From IMG/VR virus record IMGVR_UViG_3300043395_001504, positions 1 to 22,492 of that record: 22,492 bases of DNA; one strand, 5' to 3'. The notes below the pieces were generated by a model. The model searched no databases. It worked only from the letters and a program-made list of their open reading frames with translations, and had not been told where the DNA came from. Below, one piece after another: positions 1-4,997 of this stretch. Numbering within the stretch: position 1 is the stretch's first letter; every line of letters begins with the position of its first letter. The position numbers and the translations under genes are program-made. The stretch is from a virus.

Positions 1-148
1 CCCGCCTGTGCTGGAACTGGTGCCATGGCACTGCGGGTATCTTTTCCCCCCGCCGCACGGGCACCACGGACCACCCGCGCCGCAGGTAGTAAAGCGCCCA
101 TTCCTTGGCGGGCGCTGACAGGCTGGGTGCGTTGTATGGCGCGCTCAT
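1..148 (-). CDS. Primase-polymerase (Prim-Pol) N-terminus, partial at left edge
   Basis: Only the first 49 codons are in the window; the gene runs off the left edge. The residues after the start (about 15-40) read AKEWALYYLRRGWSVVPV followed by a basic stretch and KIPAVPW. This is the usual opening of the bifunctional primase/polymerase N-terminal domain, which makes RNA or DNA primers at a replication fork and in phages is often fused to a helicase. The catalytic residues lie outside the window, so activity cannot be judged. The ATG at 148 has GAGG six bases upstream and overlaps the stop of a 26-codon ORF (ATGA), suggesting translational coupling. It is the last visible gene of the left replication block. 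The family call rests on the opening motif alone. Confidence 0.72.
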   Translation of the reverse strand, partial: MSAPYNAPSLSAPAKEWALYYLRRGWSVVPVRRGEKIPAVPWHQFQHRR

Positions 149-225
149 TGGGGCCTCGGCTTTTTAACGGGGTACTCACTGTGCGGCGGGTAGGCCGGAT
201 CATCAAGTGGGATGCAGTTCTGCAT
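145..225 (-). CDS. Possible 26-residue leader peptide before the primase gene
   Basis: A 26-codon ORF starts at the ATG at 225, with AGGGGAAG upstream at usable spacing, and ends at 145 in an ATGA overlap with the primase-polymerase start. The peptide begins MQNCIPLDDPAYPPHSEY and ends in a short basic, proline-rich tail. I recognise no family. The good ribosome binding site and exact stop/start overlap argue that it is translated, either as a small protein or as a coupling leader that brings ribosomes to the primase gene. Its short length leaves real doubt. Confidence 0.45.
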   Translation of the reverse strand: MQNCIPLDDPAYPPHSEYPVKKPRPQ

Positions 226-253
226 GTTGTTTTCTTCCCCTTAATAAAGTTAA

Positions 254-278
254 GGGGCGCAACCTTTAATTGCGCCCC
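254..278 (-). terminator. Hairpin with weak T-rich tail between SSB-like and primase genes
   Basis: A perfect 9-bp stem (GGGGCGCAA with TTGCGCCCC) encloses a 7-nt loop. On the minus strand it is followed by TTAACTTTATT, which is T-rich but interrupted. It lies in the 71-nt gap between the stop of the SSB-like gene and the 26-codon ORF. It could be a leaky terminator or a processing/stability hairpin that sets the ratio of SSB-like protein to primase. Confidence 0.45.
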
Positions 279-296
279 CTCGCTATTTAAGCCTGC

Positions 297-974
297 TTAA
301 AACGGCAGCGGCTTGGCGGCCTGGGGCGTTGGCGGAGGTAGGCTAGGCGCCAGCGCGAGGGCAGCCGGAGCCACACTTTGCGGAACAGCAGCCGCAGGCG
401 CGCCCGCCGGAAGTTCGGCGGGACGAGGAACCCATTTGACGATCTGGAAATTCGGGCTGTAGTTGCTGCCATGTTTGCCCTTTACCTCCGTTGCCCCCTG
501 AAATTGCACCACTGGCAACATGCCTTGGCCGCGTTCTGGGGCATTCTCATAAACGGTATGCAAGGCATCAATGGCACTCAGAACTGAGCCAGCATTGCTG
601 CTGAACTCCCGTACCGTCCGGTTGCCATCTAGCACCCGCATGGCGAAACCCTGCTTTGGCTTATTGGCGTTGCCACGCTCATCCACGCCATAATCGCCCA
701 TGGGAACTGGCGGCAGTGGCTGACCGATCTTCACCAGTGCGCGCACTGGCGCCATACCGGCCTTAAAGAACAGCCAACCAACCTGGATGTTTTCCATATC
801 AGCCACGAAGGCAGGTTGTTGAAAAGAAACATCTTCTTCCTGCTTTTCCCAGCGACCATTGACCTCCACGCGTTGGGAAAACTTCAGCCGCCCTGCCTTG
901 GCATTGTAGCTGACCAGCGGCAGGAAATCGCTGCTGGCGGTTTCACTAGATGAATAAGAAAGACCTAAACCCAT
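297..974 (-). CDS. Conserved phage protein, candidate ssDNA-binding protein
   Basis: This 225-residue protein lies directly downstream of PD-(D/E)XK nuclease and RusA genes. I chose the ATG at 974 because GGAG sits six bases upstream; the in-frame ATG at 986 has no binding site. The first 170 residues look like a compact, beta-rich domain beginning MGLGLSYSSSETASSDFLPL. The C-terminal 45 residues are a flexible Ala/Pro-rich tail ending KPLPF. The combination of folded domain, disordered tail and hydrophobic tip recalls single-stranded DNA-binding proteins, although the acidic residues normally before the tip are missing. I recognise it as the kind of protein found beside nuclease and primase genes in phages, but the SSB role is inference from shape and neighbourhood. 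Confidence 0.5.
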   Translation of the reverse strand: MGLGLSYSSSETASSDFLPLVSYNAKAGRLKFSQRVEVNGRWEKQEEDVSFQQPAFVADMENIQVGWLFFKAGMAPVRALVKIGQPLPPVPMGDYGVDERGNANKPKQGFAMRVLDGNRTVREFSSNAGSVLSAIDALHTVYENAPERGQGMLPVVQFQGATEVKGKHGSNYSPNFQIVKWVPRPAELPAGAPAAAVPQSVAPAALALAPSLPPPTPQAAKPLPF

Positions 975-998
975 AACAGGCTCCATATGTCTAAAAAT

Positions 999-1023
999 GC
1001 GCCAAATTTGAACACGTTGGCGC
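999..1023 (-). terminator. Terminator-like hairpin after the nuclease gene
   Basis: GCGCCAA and TTGGCGC form a 7-bp stem with an 11-nt loop. On the minus strand the stem is followed by ATTTTTAG, a short T-run. It lies in the 56-nt gap between the nuclease stop and the SSB-like start. The stem is short, so partial read-through is likely and it may act as an attenuator. Confidence 0.45.
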
Positions 1024-1030
1024 GTCGTGT

Positions 1031-1795
1031 TTACATCCCGTAGATTTCTTTACGGGCTGCCTCTGCGGCTGGTTCGGACCAGTAGAAGCTATCTACGTCC
1101 GGCACCAGCAAACCGATTAACTCATTCTTATCCGCCGAAATCGCCAGAAACCGCTTCATCCGTTGGGCAATGGCCTGCATATGTGTCCAATGATCTTGGA
1201 CACCTTCCAACTGATATACGGCGATCTTCTTTGGTGATGCGTAGGCAAACCGGCAGATGTTGTTTGTATTGACAACGTACCCACACCCCTGGCGCGCATG
1301 GGCGCTGGAAATCTGGCCAGGCACACGCTCTGTGGTCTTTAAGTCTAACACCAGCCCGTGTTCCTGCCAGTAGAAATCCAGATAGCCAACCAAGTCTGGC
1401 AGCCCATCGCCCAGCGGCTTGCTGATCCGGTGCTGGTGTTGCCCCTCTTCTGGCGGTGTCGGGCGGCCATATTGGCGCAGTTCGGCCAGTGCCACCGGCA
1501 CGGTGTCTTGCACCACTTTACGCTGTGCGTCGCGACGGGGATCACCGGATAGCGCGGTAAGCCGGTCATACTCTGCCACGGCGATTGCAATGCAATCATC
1601 CACGGGCTTTTCGGGATCAAACAGCCCAGCCGATACGCCCGCTTCAATAGCGGTACCACGATGGGCCGCAGCCCCCACCGGCAAGCGCCGCTTCAGCAGG
1701 TAAGACATCGCCCAGGCAGCAGGTTGGCTGGCGTAGGTATTCAGCGATGATGCCGACAAGTGGTGGATGCCATGGGCGGCGAAGGGATCATTCAT
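1031..1795 (-). CDS. PD-(D/E)XK nuclease (Cas4/RecB-like exonuclease family)
   Basis: This 254-residue protein starts HHLSASSLNTY then a Trp/Tyr-rich helix and a G-rich segment with E51 (residues 11-51), the usual N-terminal pattern of RecB/Cas4-type nucleases. The catalytic core is visible as GYLD with D140, then VLDLKTT with D151 and K153, the (D/E)xK signature. A Gln and Tyr near 169-173 fit the last family motif. Such enzymes degrade or process DNA ends; in phages they serve recombination, host DNA breakdown or genome maturation. The ATG at 1795 overlaps the rusA stop by 8 nt and has GGGAG upstream; an in-frame GTG at 1816 is less likely. Only four cysteines are plausible and they are scattered (C171 and C181 among them), so an iron-sulphur cluster like that of Cas4 is not supported. 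Confidence 0.82.
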   Translation of the reverse strand: MNDPFAAHGIHHLSASSLNTYASQPAAWAMSYLLKRRLPVGAAAHRGTAIEAGVSAGLFDPEKPVDDCIAIAVAEYDRLTALSGDPRRDAQRKVVQDTVPVALAELRQYGRPTPPEEGQHQHRISKPLGDGLPDLVGYLDFYWQEHGLVLDLKTTERVPGQISSAHARQGCGYVVNTNNICRFAYASPKKIAVYQLEGVQDHWTHMQAIAQRMKRFLAISADKNELIGLLVPDVDSFYWSEPAAEAARKEIYGM

Positions 1796-2201
1796 CGGTT
1801 TTGTATTCTCCCACACTCAGAATATACCCAGGCTTCCCGCCATAGGCTTTGCATAGGTCAAGCTTCACAATCTGGCTATCATCACGCCACAGGATTTCGT
1901 TGGCGGCATCTAGGACCAGCTTGCAGATGTTATCCAAGTCTGGCTTGCCAGTTGGCGAGATCAACCCCGCCAGTGCATCAGCCTGCTTTGCCTTCGCCCA
2001 AGATGGCGGGATCGGCATGATGGCGAATACTGACACATCCAGCGGGCCTTCACGCGGTTCAACGCCAAGGCTCATCAGATACGCCTTAATGGCGTTCTCT
2101 GCTAACCGCGTCTTAGCTGGCGTATAGGCCCGGCCCTGGCGCGTCATACGCGGGCGGCCCTTGGCTACCGGCGTAAACGGGATGGCGATGGTCAGTTTCA
2201 T
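1788..2201 (-). CDS. rusA: RusA-like Holliday junction resolvase
   Basis: The 137-residue product is the expected length for RusA, which cuts four-way DNA junctions as a dimer and resolves recombination and replication intermediates. Near the start is PVAKGRPRMT (residues 11-20), matching the family's basic N-terminal motif. The acidic catalytic motif is KPDLDN (86-91, with D88 and D90), and WRDDSQ follows (105-110, with D107 and D108), then K118. The ATG at 2201 follows GGGGG by eight bases; the GGGGG lies inside a strong hairpin (see 2210-2254). The gene overlaps the nuclease start downstream, so the two are probably co-translated. All key residues appear intact. Confidence 0.88.
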   Translation of the reverse strand: MKLTIAIPFTPVAKGRPRMTRQGRAYTPAKTRLAENAIKAYLMSLGVEPREGPLDVSVFAIMPIPPSWAKAKQADALAGLISPTGKPDLDNICKLVLDAANEILWRDDSQIVKLDLCKAYGGKPGYILSVGEYKTDE

Positions 2202-2359
2202 ATAACTAACCCCCGCCGGACGCTCGGGGGAGCGGCTGTTATATCCGGCGGGGGATGATGCCACCTCGGCACCAATTGACCGGCAGCCTGTCGCGGGTTC
2301 GTAGTATTCGCGCCGGGCTGCCGGGCGCGCGGCTGTGGGAGGCTAGTCACCGCGCGCAT
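2198..2359 (-). CDS. Possible 53-residue coupling ORF before rusA
   Basis: This ORF starts at an ATG at 2359, overlapping the end of the HTH gene by 17 nt, and ends at 2198 in an ATGA overlap with the rusA start. GAAGGA lies directly before the ATG, closer than ideal. The peptide is Arg/Pro-rich, starts MRAVTSLPQPRARQ and resembles no family I know. Its amino-acid make-up is what a GC-rich non-coding stretch would give. Its value may lie in being translated, since a ribosome crossing it would melt the hairpin over the rusA binding site. It fills the 141 nt otherwise empty between the HTH and rusA genes. Confidence 0.3.
   Translation of the reverse strand: MRAVTSLPQPRARQPGANTTNPRQAAGQLVPRWHHPPPDITAAPPSVRRGLVI
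2210..2254 (-). promoter_or_regulatory. Hairpin that hides the rusA ribosome binding site
   Basis: CCCCCGCCGGA (2210-2220) pairs perfectly with TCCGGCGGGGG (2244-2254), an 11-bp GC-rich stem. A smaller hairpin, CGCTC/GAGCG, is nested at 2221-2234. In the minus-strand transcript the last five bases of the outer stem are the GGGGG that serves as the rusA Shine-Dalgarno, eight bases before its ATG. Folding should therefore block rusA translation unless ribosomes arrive from upstream. No T-run follows, so it is not a simple terminator. Confidence 0.55.
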
Positions 2360-2618
2360 TCCTTCGGGGCAGATGTCCATCCAGGGTTCCTGTGCAGACA
2401 TGCGCCCAAACCTGTCCATAAGTATAATCATCGCTGCGACACATTTCCATAATGGTGGCGACCTGTGTGAGTGGCGGCGGCGTACCGGCATTCCGATACG
2501 TTAGCCACACAATCCACCGCCCAGCGGTTGGCACGGACACACCGCACCTTTCCGCCAGGTCTTTTAAAGTGAAGCCGTTGCTGCGAAGCAGACGGCGGTA
2601 GGGAACGTGATCCAACAT
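2343..2618 (-). CDS. Small helix-turn-helix DNA-binding protein, possible early regulator
   Basis: The 91-residue product has a helix-turn-helix at about residues 16-36 (FTLKDLAERCGVSVPTAGRW), of the type found in Cro/excisionase-like phage regulators. The rest is predicted helical with a basic C-terminus. It is the first gene of the minus-strand replication block and sits beside the divergent control region, the usual place for an autoregulating repressor or activator. The ATG at 2618 has no clear ribosome binding site and lies only a few bases from the putative promoter, so its message may be leaderless. I see no dimerisation or protease domain, so it is not a full CI-type repressor. Confidence 0.68.
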   Translation of the reverse strand: MLDHVPYRRLLRSNGFTLKDLAERCGVSVPTAGRWIVWLTYRNAGTPPPLTQVATIMEMCRSDDYTYGQVWAHVCTGTLDGHLPRRNARGD

Positions 2619-2620
2619 AA

Positions 2621-2653
2621 ACGATACATGGCATGATAAAAAAATCGTGTCAA
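2621..2653 (-). promoter_or_regulatory. Candidate minus-strand promoter for the replication block
   Basis: TTGACA at 2653-2648 (minus strand) matches the sigma-70 -35 box perfectly. A clear -10 box is lacking: CATGTA lies at 17-nt spacing and TATCGT (2626-2621) at 21 nt. A start here would put the first base almost at the HTH start codon, giving a leaderless or very short leader. Confidence 0.45.
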
Positions 2654-2674
2654 GCGCGTTTTTTCACTTGACGA
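2647..2674. repeat. Inverted repeat between the divergent promoters, possible operator
   Basis: CGTGTCAAG and CTTGACG face each other across 12 nt, each arm containing one of the two divergent TTGAC boxes. A dimeric HTH protein binding here could switch both promoters at once. The two -35 boxes alone would produce much of this symmetry, so the operator role is inference. Confidence 0.4.
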
Positions 2675-2697
2675 TCTTTTCCACATCCCATTATTGT
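2668..2697 (+). promoter_or_regulatory. Candidate promoter for the plus-strand cassette
   Basis: TTGACG (2668-2673) is followed after 18 nt by TATTGT (2692-2697), a reasonable sigma-70 pair. It lies about 35 nt upstream of the first plus-strand gene, which has GGAG before its ATG at 2732. It is the only credible start for this cassette in the window. Confidence 0.5.
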
Positions 2698-2731
2698 CCA
2701 TTTCAGGCAAGCAAGCCTCGGGAGAAAGCAA

Positions 2732-2845
2732 ATGGAATACCTTAAATACCGTTCCGCCATGTGGTGGATTTTAATGGTGCTGCAAATGATTGGCGCCGCA
2801 GCATTCATCTTTTTCTTCGCCATTCTCATTGCGTTGTTTGGGTGA
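2732..2845 (+). CDS. 37-residue single-span membrane peptide
   Basis: A short ORF with a good ribosome binding site (GGGAG, about seven bases before the ATG) opens the plus-strand cassette. After a charged start, MEYLKYRSAMWW, residues 10-36 form one continuous hydrophobic segment rich in Ile, Phe, Leu and Ala, so the product is very likely a single-pass inner-membrane peptide. No charged tail follows. Position first in an early operon fits small phage peptides that act on the host membrane or its proteins, but no function can be named. Confidence 0.6.
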   Translation: MEYLKYRSAMWWILMVLQMIGAAAFIFFFAILIALFG

Positions 2846-2849
2846 CGCC

Positions 2850-3080
2850 ATGCAGCACCCACAGCAAACAACTCTAGATGAACTGCGTCGCCGGTTAGCC
2901 GAGGCAGAAGATGAAATCGTCCGTATCGAATGGGCTGACGATATGGCGTTCACCAATGGATCATATGCCCGTGCCGTCAGGGTGCGGGATGAATTTAAAC
3001 ACGCGGTGGAAGCAGCGGAGCAAGAAGCCCGCTTGCGGGCTGCCGGTATCGCAACAGCAAGTGGAGAACCCGGACTATGA
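2850..3080 (+). CDS. 76-residue helical (coiled-coil) protein of unknown function
   Basis: I start this at the ATG at 2850, four bases after the stop of the membrane peptide gene; an in-frame upstream ATG at 2790 would overlap that gene. The product is almost entirely charged helix: LDELRRRLAEAEDEIVRIEW (residues 9-28) has a heptad-like pattern, then RVRDEFKHAVEAAEQEARLR continues it. It ends in an ATGA overlap with the next gene. No family is recognised; an oligomerising or adaptor protein is plausible. Confidence 0.62.
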   Translation: MQHPQQTTLDELRRRLAEAEDEIVRIEWADDMAFTNGSYARAVRVRDEFKHAVEAAEQEARLRAAGIATASGEPGL

Positions 3081-3400
3081 ACAAGCTTGAAATCCTGCGT
3101 ATGGCTTTCGACAAAGCCAAAGACCCGCAAGAAGCTATGAGCTTGGCGCGCCAGATGGCGGCCTTCATTGGTGAGGGACAGCCAATCCAAGGCGCCATGA
3201 TCTTGGAAGCACCGCGCCCAAAAAACAACCGCAAGCCATGGTCTAAGGCTGACATTAGGTTATTGCTGGCATCCATGAGTGCTGGGAAGTCAGTTTCTGA
3301 AATCGCCAAGGAACTGCACCGCACTACAAAGTCAGTTGAGGTGGCGATGTATAAATTGGCGACCAATCGCGAACTCGGGCCACGAAAGAAAGCCGCATGA
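3077..3400 (+). CDS. 107-residue HTH (SANT/GcrA-like) DNA-binding protein
   Basis: The N-terminal 45 residues are helical. Residues 53-95 form a DNA-binding tri-helix: KPWSKADIRLLLASMSAG opens like Myb/SANT or GcrA-type domains, followed by SVSEIAKELHRTTKSVEVAM, a recognisable helix-turn-helix. A basic tail follows. GGAG lies ten bases upstream of the ATG, and both ends overlap neighbours by four bases, so it is translated as part of a chain. A role as a phage regulator of host or early phage transcription is likely; its target is unknown. Confidence 0.65.
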   Translation: MNKLEILRMAFDKAKDPQEAMSLARQMAAFIGEGQPIQGAMILEAPRPKNNRKPWSKADIRLLLASMSAGKSVSEIAKELHRTTKSVEVAMYKLATNRELGPRKKAA

Positions 3401-3801
3401 CCCGCGCCGTAAAGGTAAACGTCCTAAAAACGGACAACCACAACCATCGGTCTGATCTGTTCGTAGAAATCGACGACATAAGCAACCGCGTCTGGAAGCC
3501 AATTGCTGCCTTCGCCAGCCTGAAGGCGGCGGCCAAGTGGTTGGAAGATGAGGGGTTCAAATACGTTCATGGCAGTAATGGGATTTGGATAAATGACGCC
3601 CCAACAAAGGGAAAGAATGCGGAGACTGACAGCGGTGTACCAACTGGCGAAGGAAGCACTAACGGACAGGGCAACACGGGTAAACAACAACAAGCCTGTG
3701 GCGTTCGACGGCTTACGGGAACACTGGGACGTTTGGGTCCGACTCTCCGTTCTGGATCGGGCAATGTGGCGAAAAATCAAATCAGTGGAAGATCAGATTA
3801 A
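3397..3801 (+). CDS. 134-residue unknown protein with overlapping, low-complexity tail
   Basis: The start overlaps the previous stop (ATGA). Residues 1-68 look like a normal small domain, with VFEIDD-like strands and a helix, AFASLKAAAKWLEDEGFKYV. From about residue 69 the protein becomes rich in Gly, Thr, Ser, Asn and Gln and overlaps the next gene in another frame for 209 nt. Either the tail is a disordered extension encoded opposite a second gene, or the true product is shorter or fused to the next frame by a +1 shift. I recognise no family. Confidence 0.5.
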   Translation: MTRAVKVNVLKTDNHNHRSDLFVEIDDISNRVWKPIAAFASLKAAAKWLEDEGFKYVHGSNGIWINDAPTKGKNAETDSGVPTGEGSTNGQGNTGKQQQACGVRRLTGTLGRLGPTLRSGSGNVAKNQISGRSD

Positions 3802-3835
3802 GGAGACATGGGAAAATGAAGACGGCAGTAATTGA
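3593..3835 (+). CDS. 80-residue helical protein overlapping the previous gene in +1 frame
   Basis: This ORF starts at the ATG at 3593, directly after an in-frame TAA, deep inside the preceding gene. The product looks like a real soluble helical protein: MTPQQRERMRRLTAVYQLAK at the start, a Trp-rich middle (HWDVWVRLSV) and a charged helix, MWRKIKSVEDQIKETW. GGGAT and GGAT motifs lie upstream but no strong binding site. It ends 20 nt inside the next gene. Of the two overlapping frames this is the better protein over 3600-3801. Confidence 0.55.
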   Translation: MTPQQRERMRRLTAVYQLAKEALTDRATRVNNNKPVAFDGLREHWDVWVRLSVLDRAMWRKIKSVEDQIKETWENEDGSN

Positions 3836-4052
3836 AAAAGACATCCCGCTTCCGGCACGCAAGCGTGGCAGGAAGCCTGGATCACGGAAATACCCATTCG
3901 CTGAACTGGCACTTGGCGATAGCTTCTTTGTGCAAGCAAAGAAGGTGATGTCTGTCTATTCGGCAGTAAGCCGCGCCAACAAAGCCTATTCCCCCAAGAA
4001 ATTTACCGCCCGCAACATCGACAACGGTGTCCGTATCTGGCGGTATGTGTAA
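3816..4052 (+). CDS. 78-residue conserved small phage protein with basic N-terminus
   Basis: AAGGAG lies about 11 bases before the ATG. Residues 12-25 are basic (ARKRGRKPGSRKYPF, AT-hook-like), followed by FAELALGDSFFVQ, a motif I associate with a widespread small phage protein, then a helix with Ser/Ala/Lys and a closing strand VRIWRYV. It is probably a compact alpha/beta nucleic-acid-binding or protein-binding domain; the closing IWRY strand is typical of such small folds. No function is established. Confidence 0.6.
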   Translation: MKTAVIEKDIPLPARKRGRKPGSRKYPFAELALGDSFFVQAKKVMSVYSAVSRANKAYSPKKFTARNIDNGVRIWRYV

Positions 4053-4071
4053 CGCGGCATAGTGCCACGCT

Positions 4072-4126
4072 CCCCCGCGCCAACCGGAAAGGAATCTCGC
4101 CTGTTTTGACCGAACATGCGCGGGGG
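4072..4126 (+). repeat. Inverted repeat in the plus-strand leader region
   Basis: CCCCCGCGC (4072-4080) and GCGCGGGGG (4118-4126) are perfect 9-bp arms separated by 37 nt, in the 94-nt gap before the gene at 4147. The ribosome binding site AAGGAG (4134-4139) lies just outside the right arm. It may form a long-looped hairpin or bind a protein. No T-run follows, so termination is unlikely. Confidence 0.45.
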
Positions 4127-4146
4127 CCATAACAAGGAGAAATACC

Positions 4147-4362
4147 ATGCAAATACAAGCCGAAAACACCGCATCAGTTGCGGCGGAAACCGTTGAAGCC
4201 AAGGCGCAGTTGCAGGTTGCGCTGGCCCGCATCGCGGAATTGGAAGCGGCGCTGCGAAACCTTGACGACCTAATCGTGGATTTGGACATGGGCTTCAGGG
4301 AACTGTACCAAGTATCAGATTTTATCGACGCCGCGCTGGCAGGAGGGAAGAAAGATGGATGA
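4147..4362 (+). CDS. 71-residue coiled-coil protein of unknown function
   Basis: AAGGAG sits eight bases before the ATG, the best ribosome binding site in the cassette. Residues 8-45 form an Ala/Glu/Leu-rich helix (VEAKAQLQVALARIAELEAA) with a clear heptad pattern, followed by an acidic turn and a second helix. It overlaps the next gene by 8 nt, which implies coupled expression. It resembles small accessory coiled-coil proteins common in phage early regions; no family is assigned. Confidence 0.62.
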   Translation: MQIQAENTASVAAETVEAKAQLQVALARIAELEAALRNLDDLIVDLDMGFRELYQVSDFIDAALAGGKKDG

Positions 4363-4759
4363 GGACCAACCAGACCTCTTCACTTATGAACCGCCACCAC
4401 AAGACCCGGCTTTACCACCAATGCGCCACGGCCCTGGGAAAGCCGTGCATCCAGAGGTGCGGCGACAGCGGGAAGCATATATAGAAGCCGCCTTGGAACG
4501 CGGCGAAACCCTGGTGCAGATTGCCCGCGCTGCTGGCGTCGCGGTGGACACTGTAAAACGGTGGCGTGACAAAACACATTTTTCGACGAAATTTGAAAAT
4601 AGATTTGATAAAGAGCGTAAATGCCTGTCTTGCCTGGAAATGTTCTGGTCAGAAGGCCCGCATAACAGAATGTGTGCGGATTGCCGACTGAAGAAAGGCA
4701 CCAATCCATATGAACCTGGCGCACATGGTACGTCTGGCAGGCAGAGGCAGCGGTTATAA
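4355..4759 (+). CDS. HTH plus zinc-ribbon DNA-binding protein
   Basis: This 134-residue protein joins two nucleic-acid-binding parts. Residues 51-72 (TLVQIARAAGVAVDTVKRW) form a helix-turn-helix. Residues 90-110 hold a zinc ribbon with C90, C93, C107 and C110 in a CX2C-X13-CX2C arrangement around SEGPHNRMC, a motif repeatedly seen in small phage zinc proteins. The N-terminus is Pro-rich and acidic. It is the last plus-strand gene and ends six bases before the shared terminator. A transcription regulator acting on phage or host promoters is the likeliest role; the target is not visible. Confidence 0.65.
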   Translation: MDEDQPDLFTYEPPPQDPALPPMRHGPGKAVHPEVRRQREAYIEAALERGETLVQIARAAGVAVDTVKRWRDKTHFSTKFENRFDKERKCLSCLEMFWSEGPHNRMCADCRLKKGTNPYEPGAHGTSGRQRQRL

Positions 4760-4764
4760 AAAAA

Positions 4765-4785
4765 GACCCGGCACAAGGCCGGGTC
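4765..4785 (-). terminator. Intrinsic terminator of the late operon
   Basis: GACCCGGC and GCCGGGTC (with the ends pairing GACCCGGC-acaag-GCCGGGTC) form an 8-bp GC-rich stem with a 5-nt loop. On the minus strand it is followed by an uninterrupted run of eight T residues. It lies between the convergent operons; the plus strand has only AGTTT after the stem, so it should work mainly on the late (minus) transcript. Confidence 0.85.
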
Positions 4786-4810
4786 AGTTTCAGAAGGGAG
4801 AAAACGTCAT

Positions 4811-4829
4811 GCTGCCCCAGGGAGGCAGC
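4811..4829 (-). other. Second hairpin just after the last late gene
   Basis: GCTGCC pairs with GGCAGC, with a few further weak pairs inside, to give a short stem ten bases past the stop of the DUF6496-like gene. The minus strand then reads ATGACGTTTT, a poor T-run. It may back up the main terminator or protect the 3' end of the late message. Confidence 0.35.
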
Positions 4830-4838
4830 GCCACTATA

Positions 4839-4997
4839 TCATTTCTTGCGGGCTTTTCCAGCCTCAGAAAGTGCAATGGCCAGGGCCTGCTTTTCTGATT
4901 TGACCATAGGACCTTTCTTGCTGCCGGAATGCAGTTTTCCGGCTTTGTATTCGCCCATAACCTTACCGATCTTTTTCTGCGCCTTAGTCTGTTTCAT
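4839..4997 (-). CDS. DUF6496-like basic small protein
   Basis: A 52-residue, lysine-rich protein too short for many ORF callers. It begins MKQTKAQKKIGKVMGEYKAG and continues with KLHSGSKKGP and a helix, KQALAIALSEAGKARKK. I recognise this as the DUF6496 pattern, common in phages and bacteria, whose function is unknown; the LHSGSK and QALAIALSEAG segments are its hallmarks. The start overlaps the endolysin stop (ATGA), so it is translated with the lysis genes. It is the final gene of the late operon. DNA binding or a virion role would suit the charge, but neither is shown. Confidence 0.8.
   Translation of the reverse strand: MKQTKAQKKIGKVMGEYKAGKLHSGSKKGPMVKSEKQALAIALSEAGKARKK

Noticed and set aside
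25-300. A 91-codon plus-strand ORF at the left edge
   Set aside because: The minus strand here codes for the primase-polymerase start and a small ORF; the plus-strand product is Arg/Pro-rich with no family likeness.
2428-2634. Alternative 68-codon minus-strand ORF over the HTH gene
   Set aside because: It is a different frame of the same interval, with no motif, whereas the 2343-2618 frame has a clear helix-turn-helix.
3424-3780. A 118-codon minus-strand ORF across the overlapping pair
   Set aside because: The plus-strand frames have protein-like composition and coupled starts; the minus-strand product is Ser/Arg/Pro-rich and has no ribosome binding site.
4106-4133. Possible promoter TTGACC with CATAAC at 16-nt spacing
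   Set aside because: A start here would fall after the ribosome binding site of the next gene, leaving no usable leader; half of it also lies in an inverted-repeat arm.
4809-4898. A 29-codon plus-strand ORF with GGGAG upstream
   Set aside because: It is antisense to the DUF6496-like gene, which is much better supported, and crosses a hairpin.
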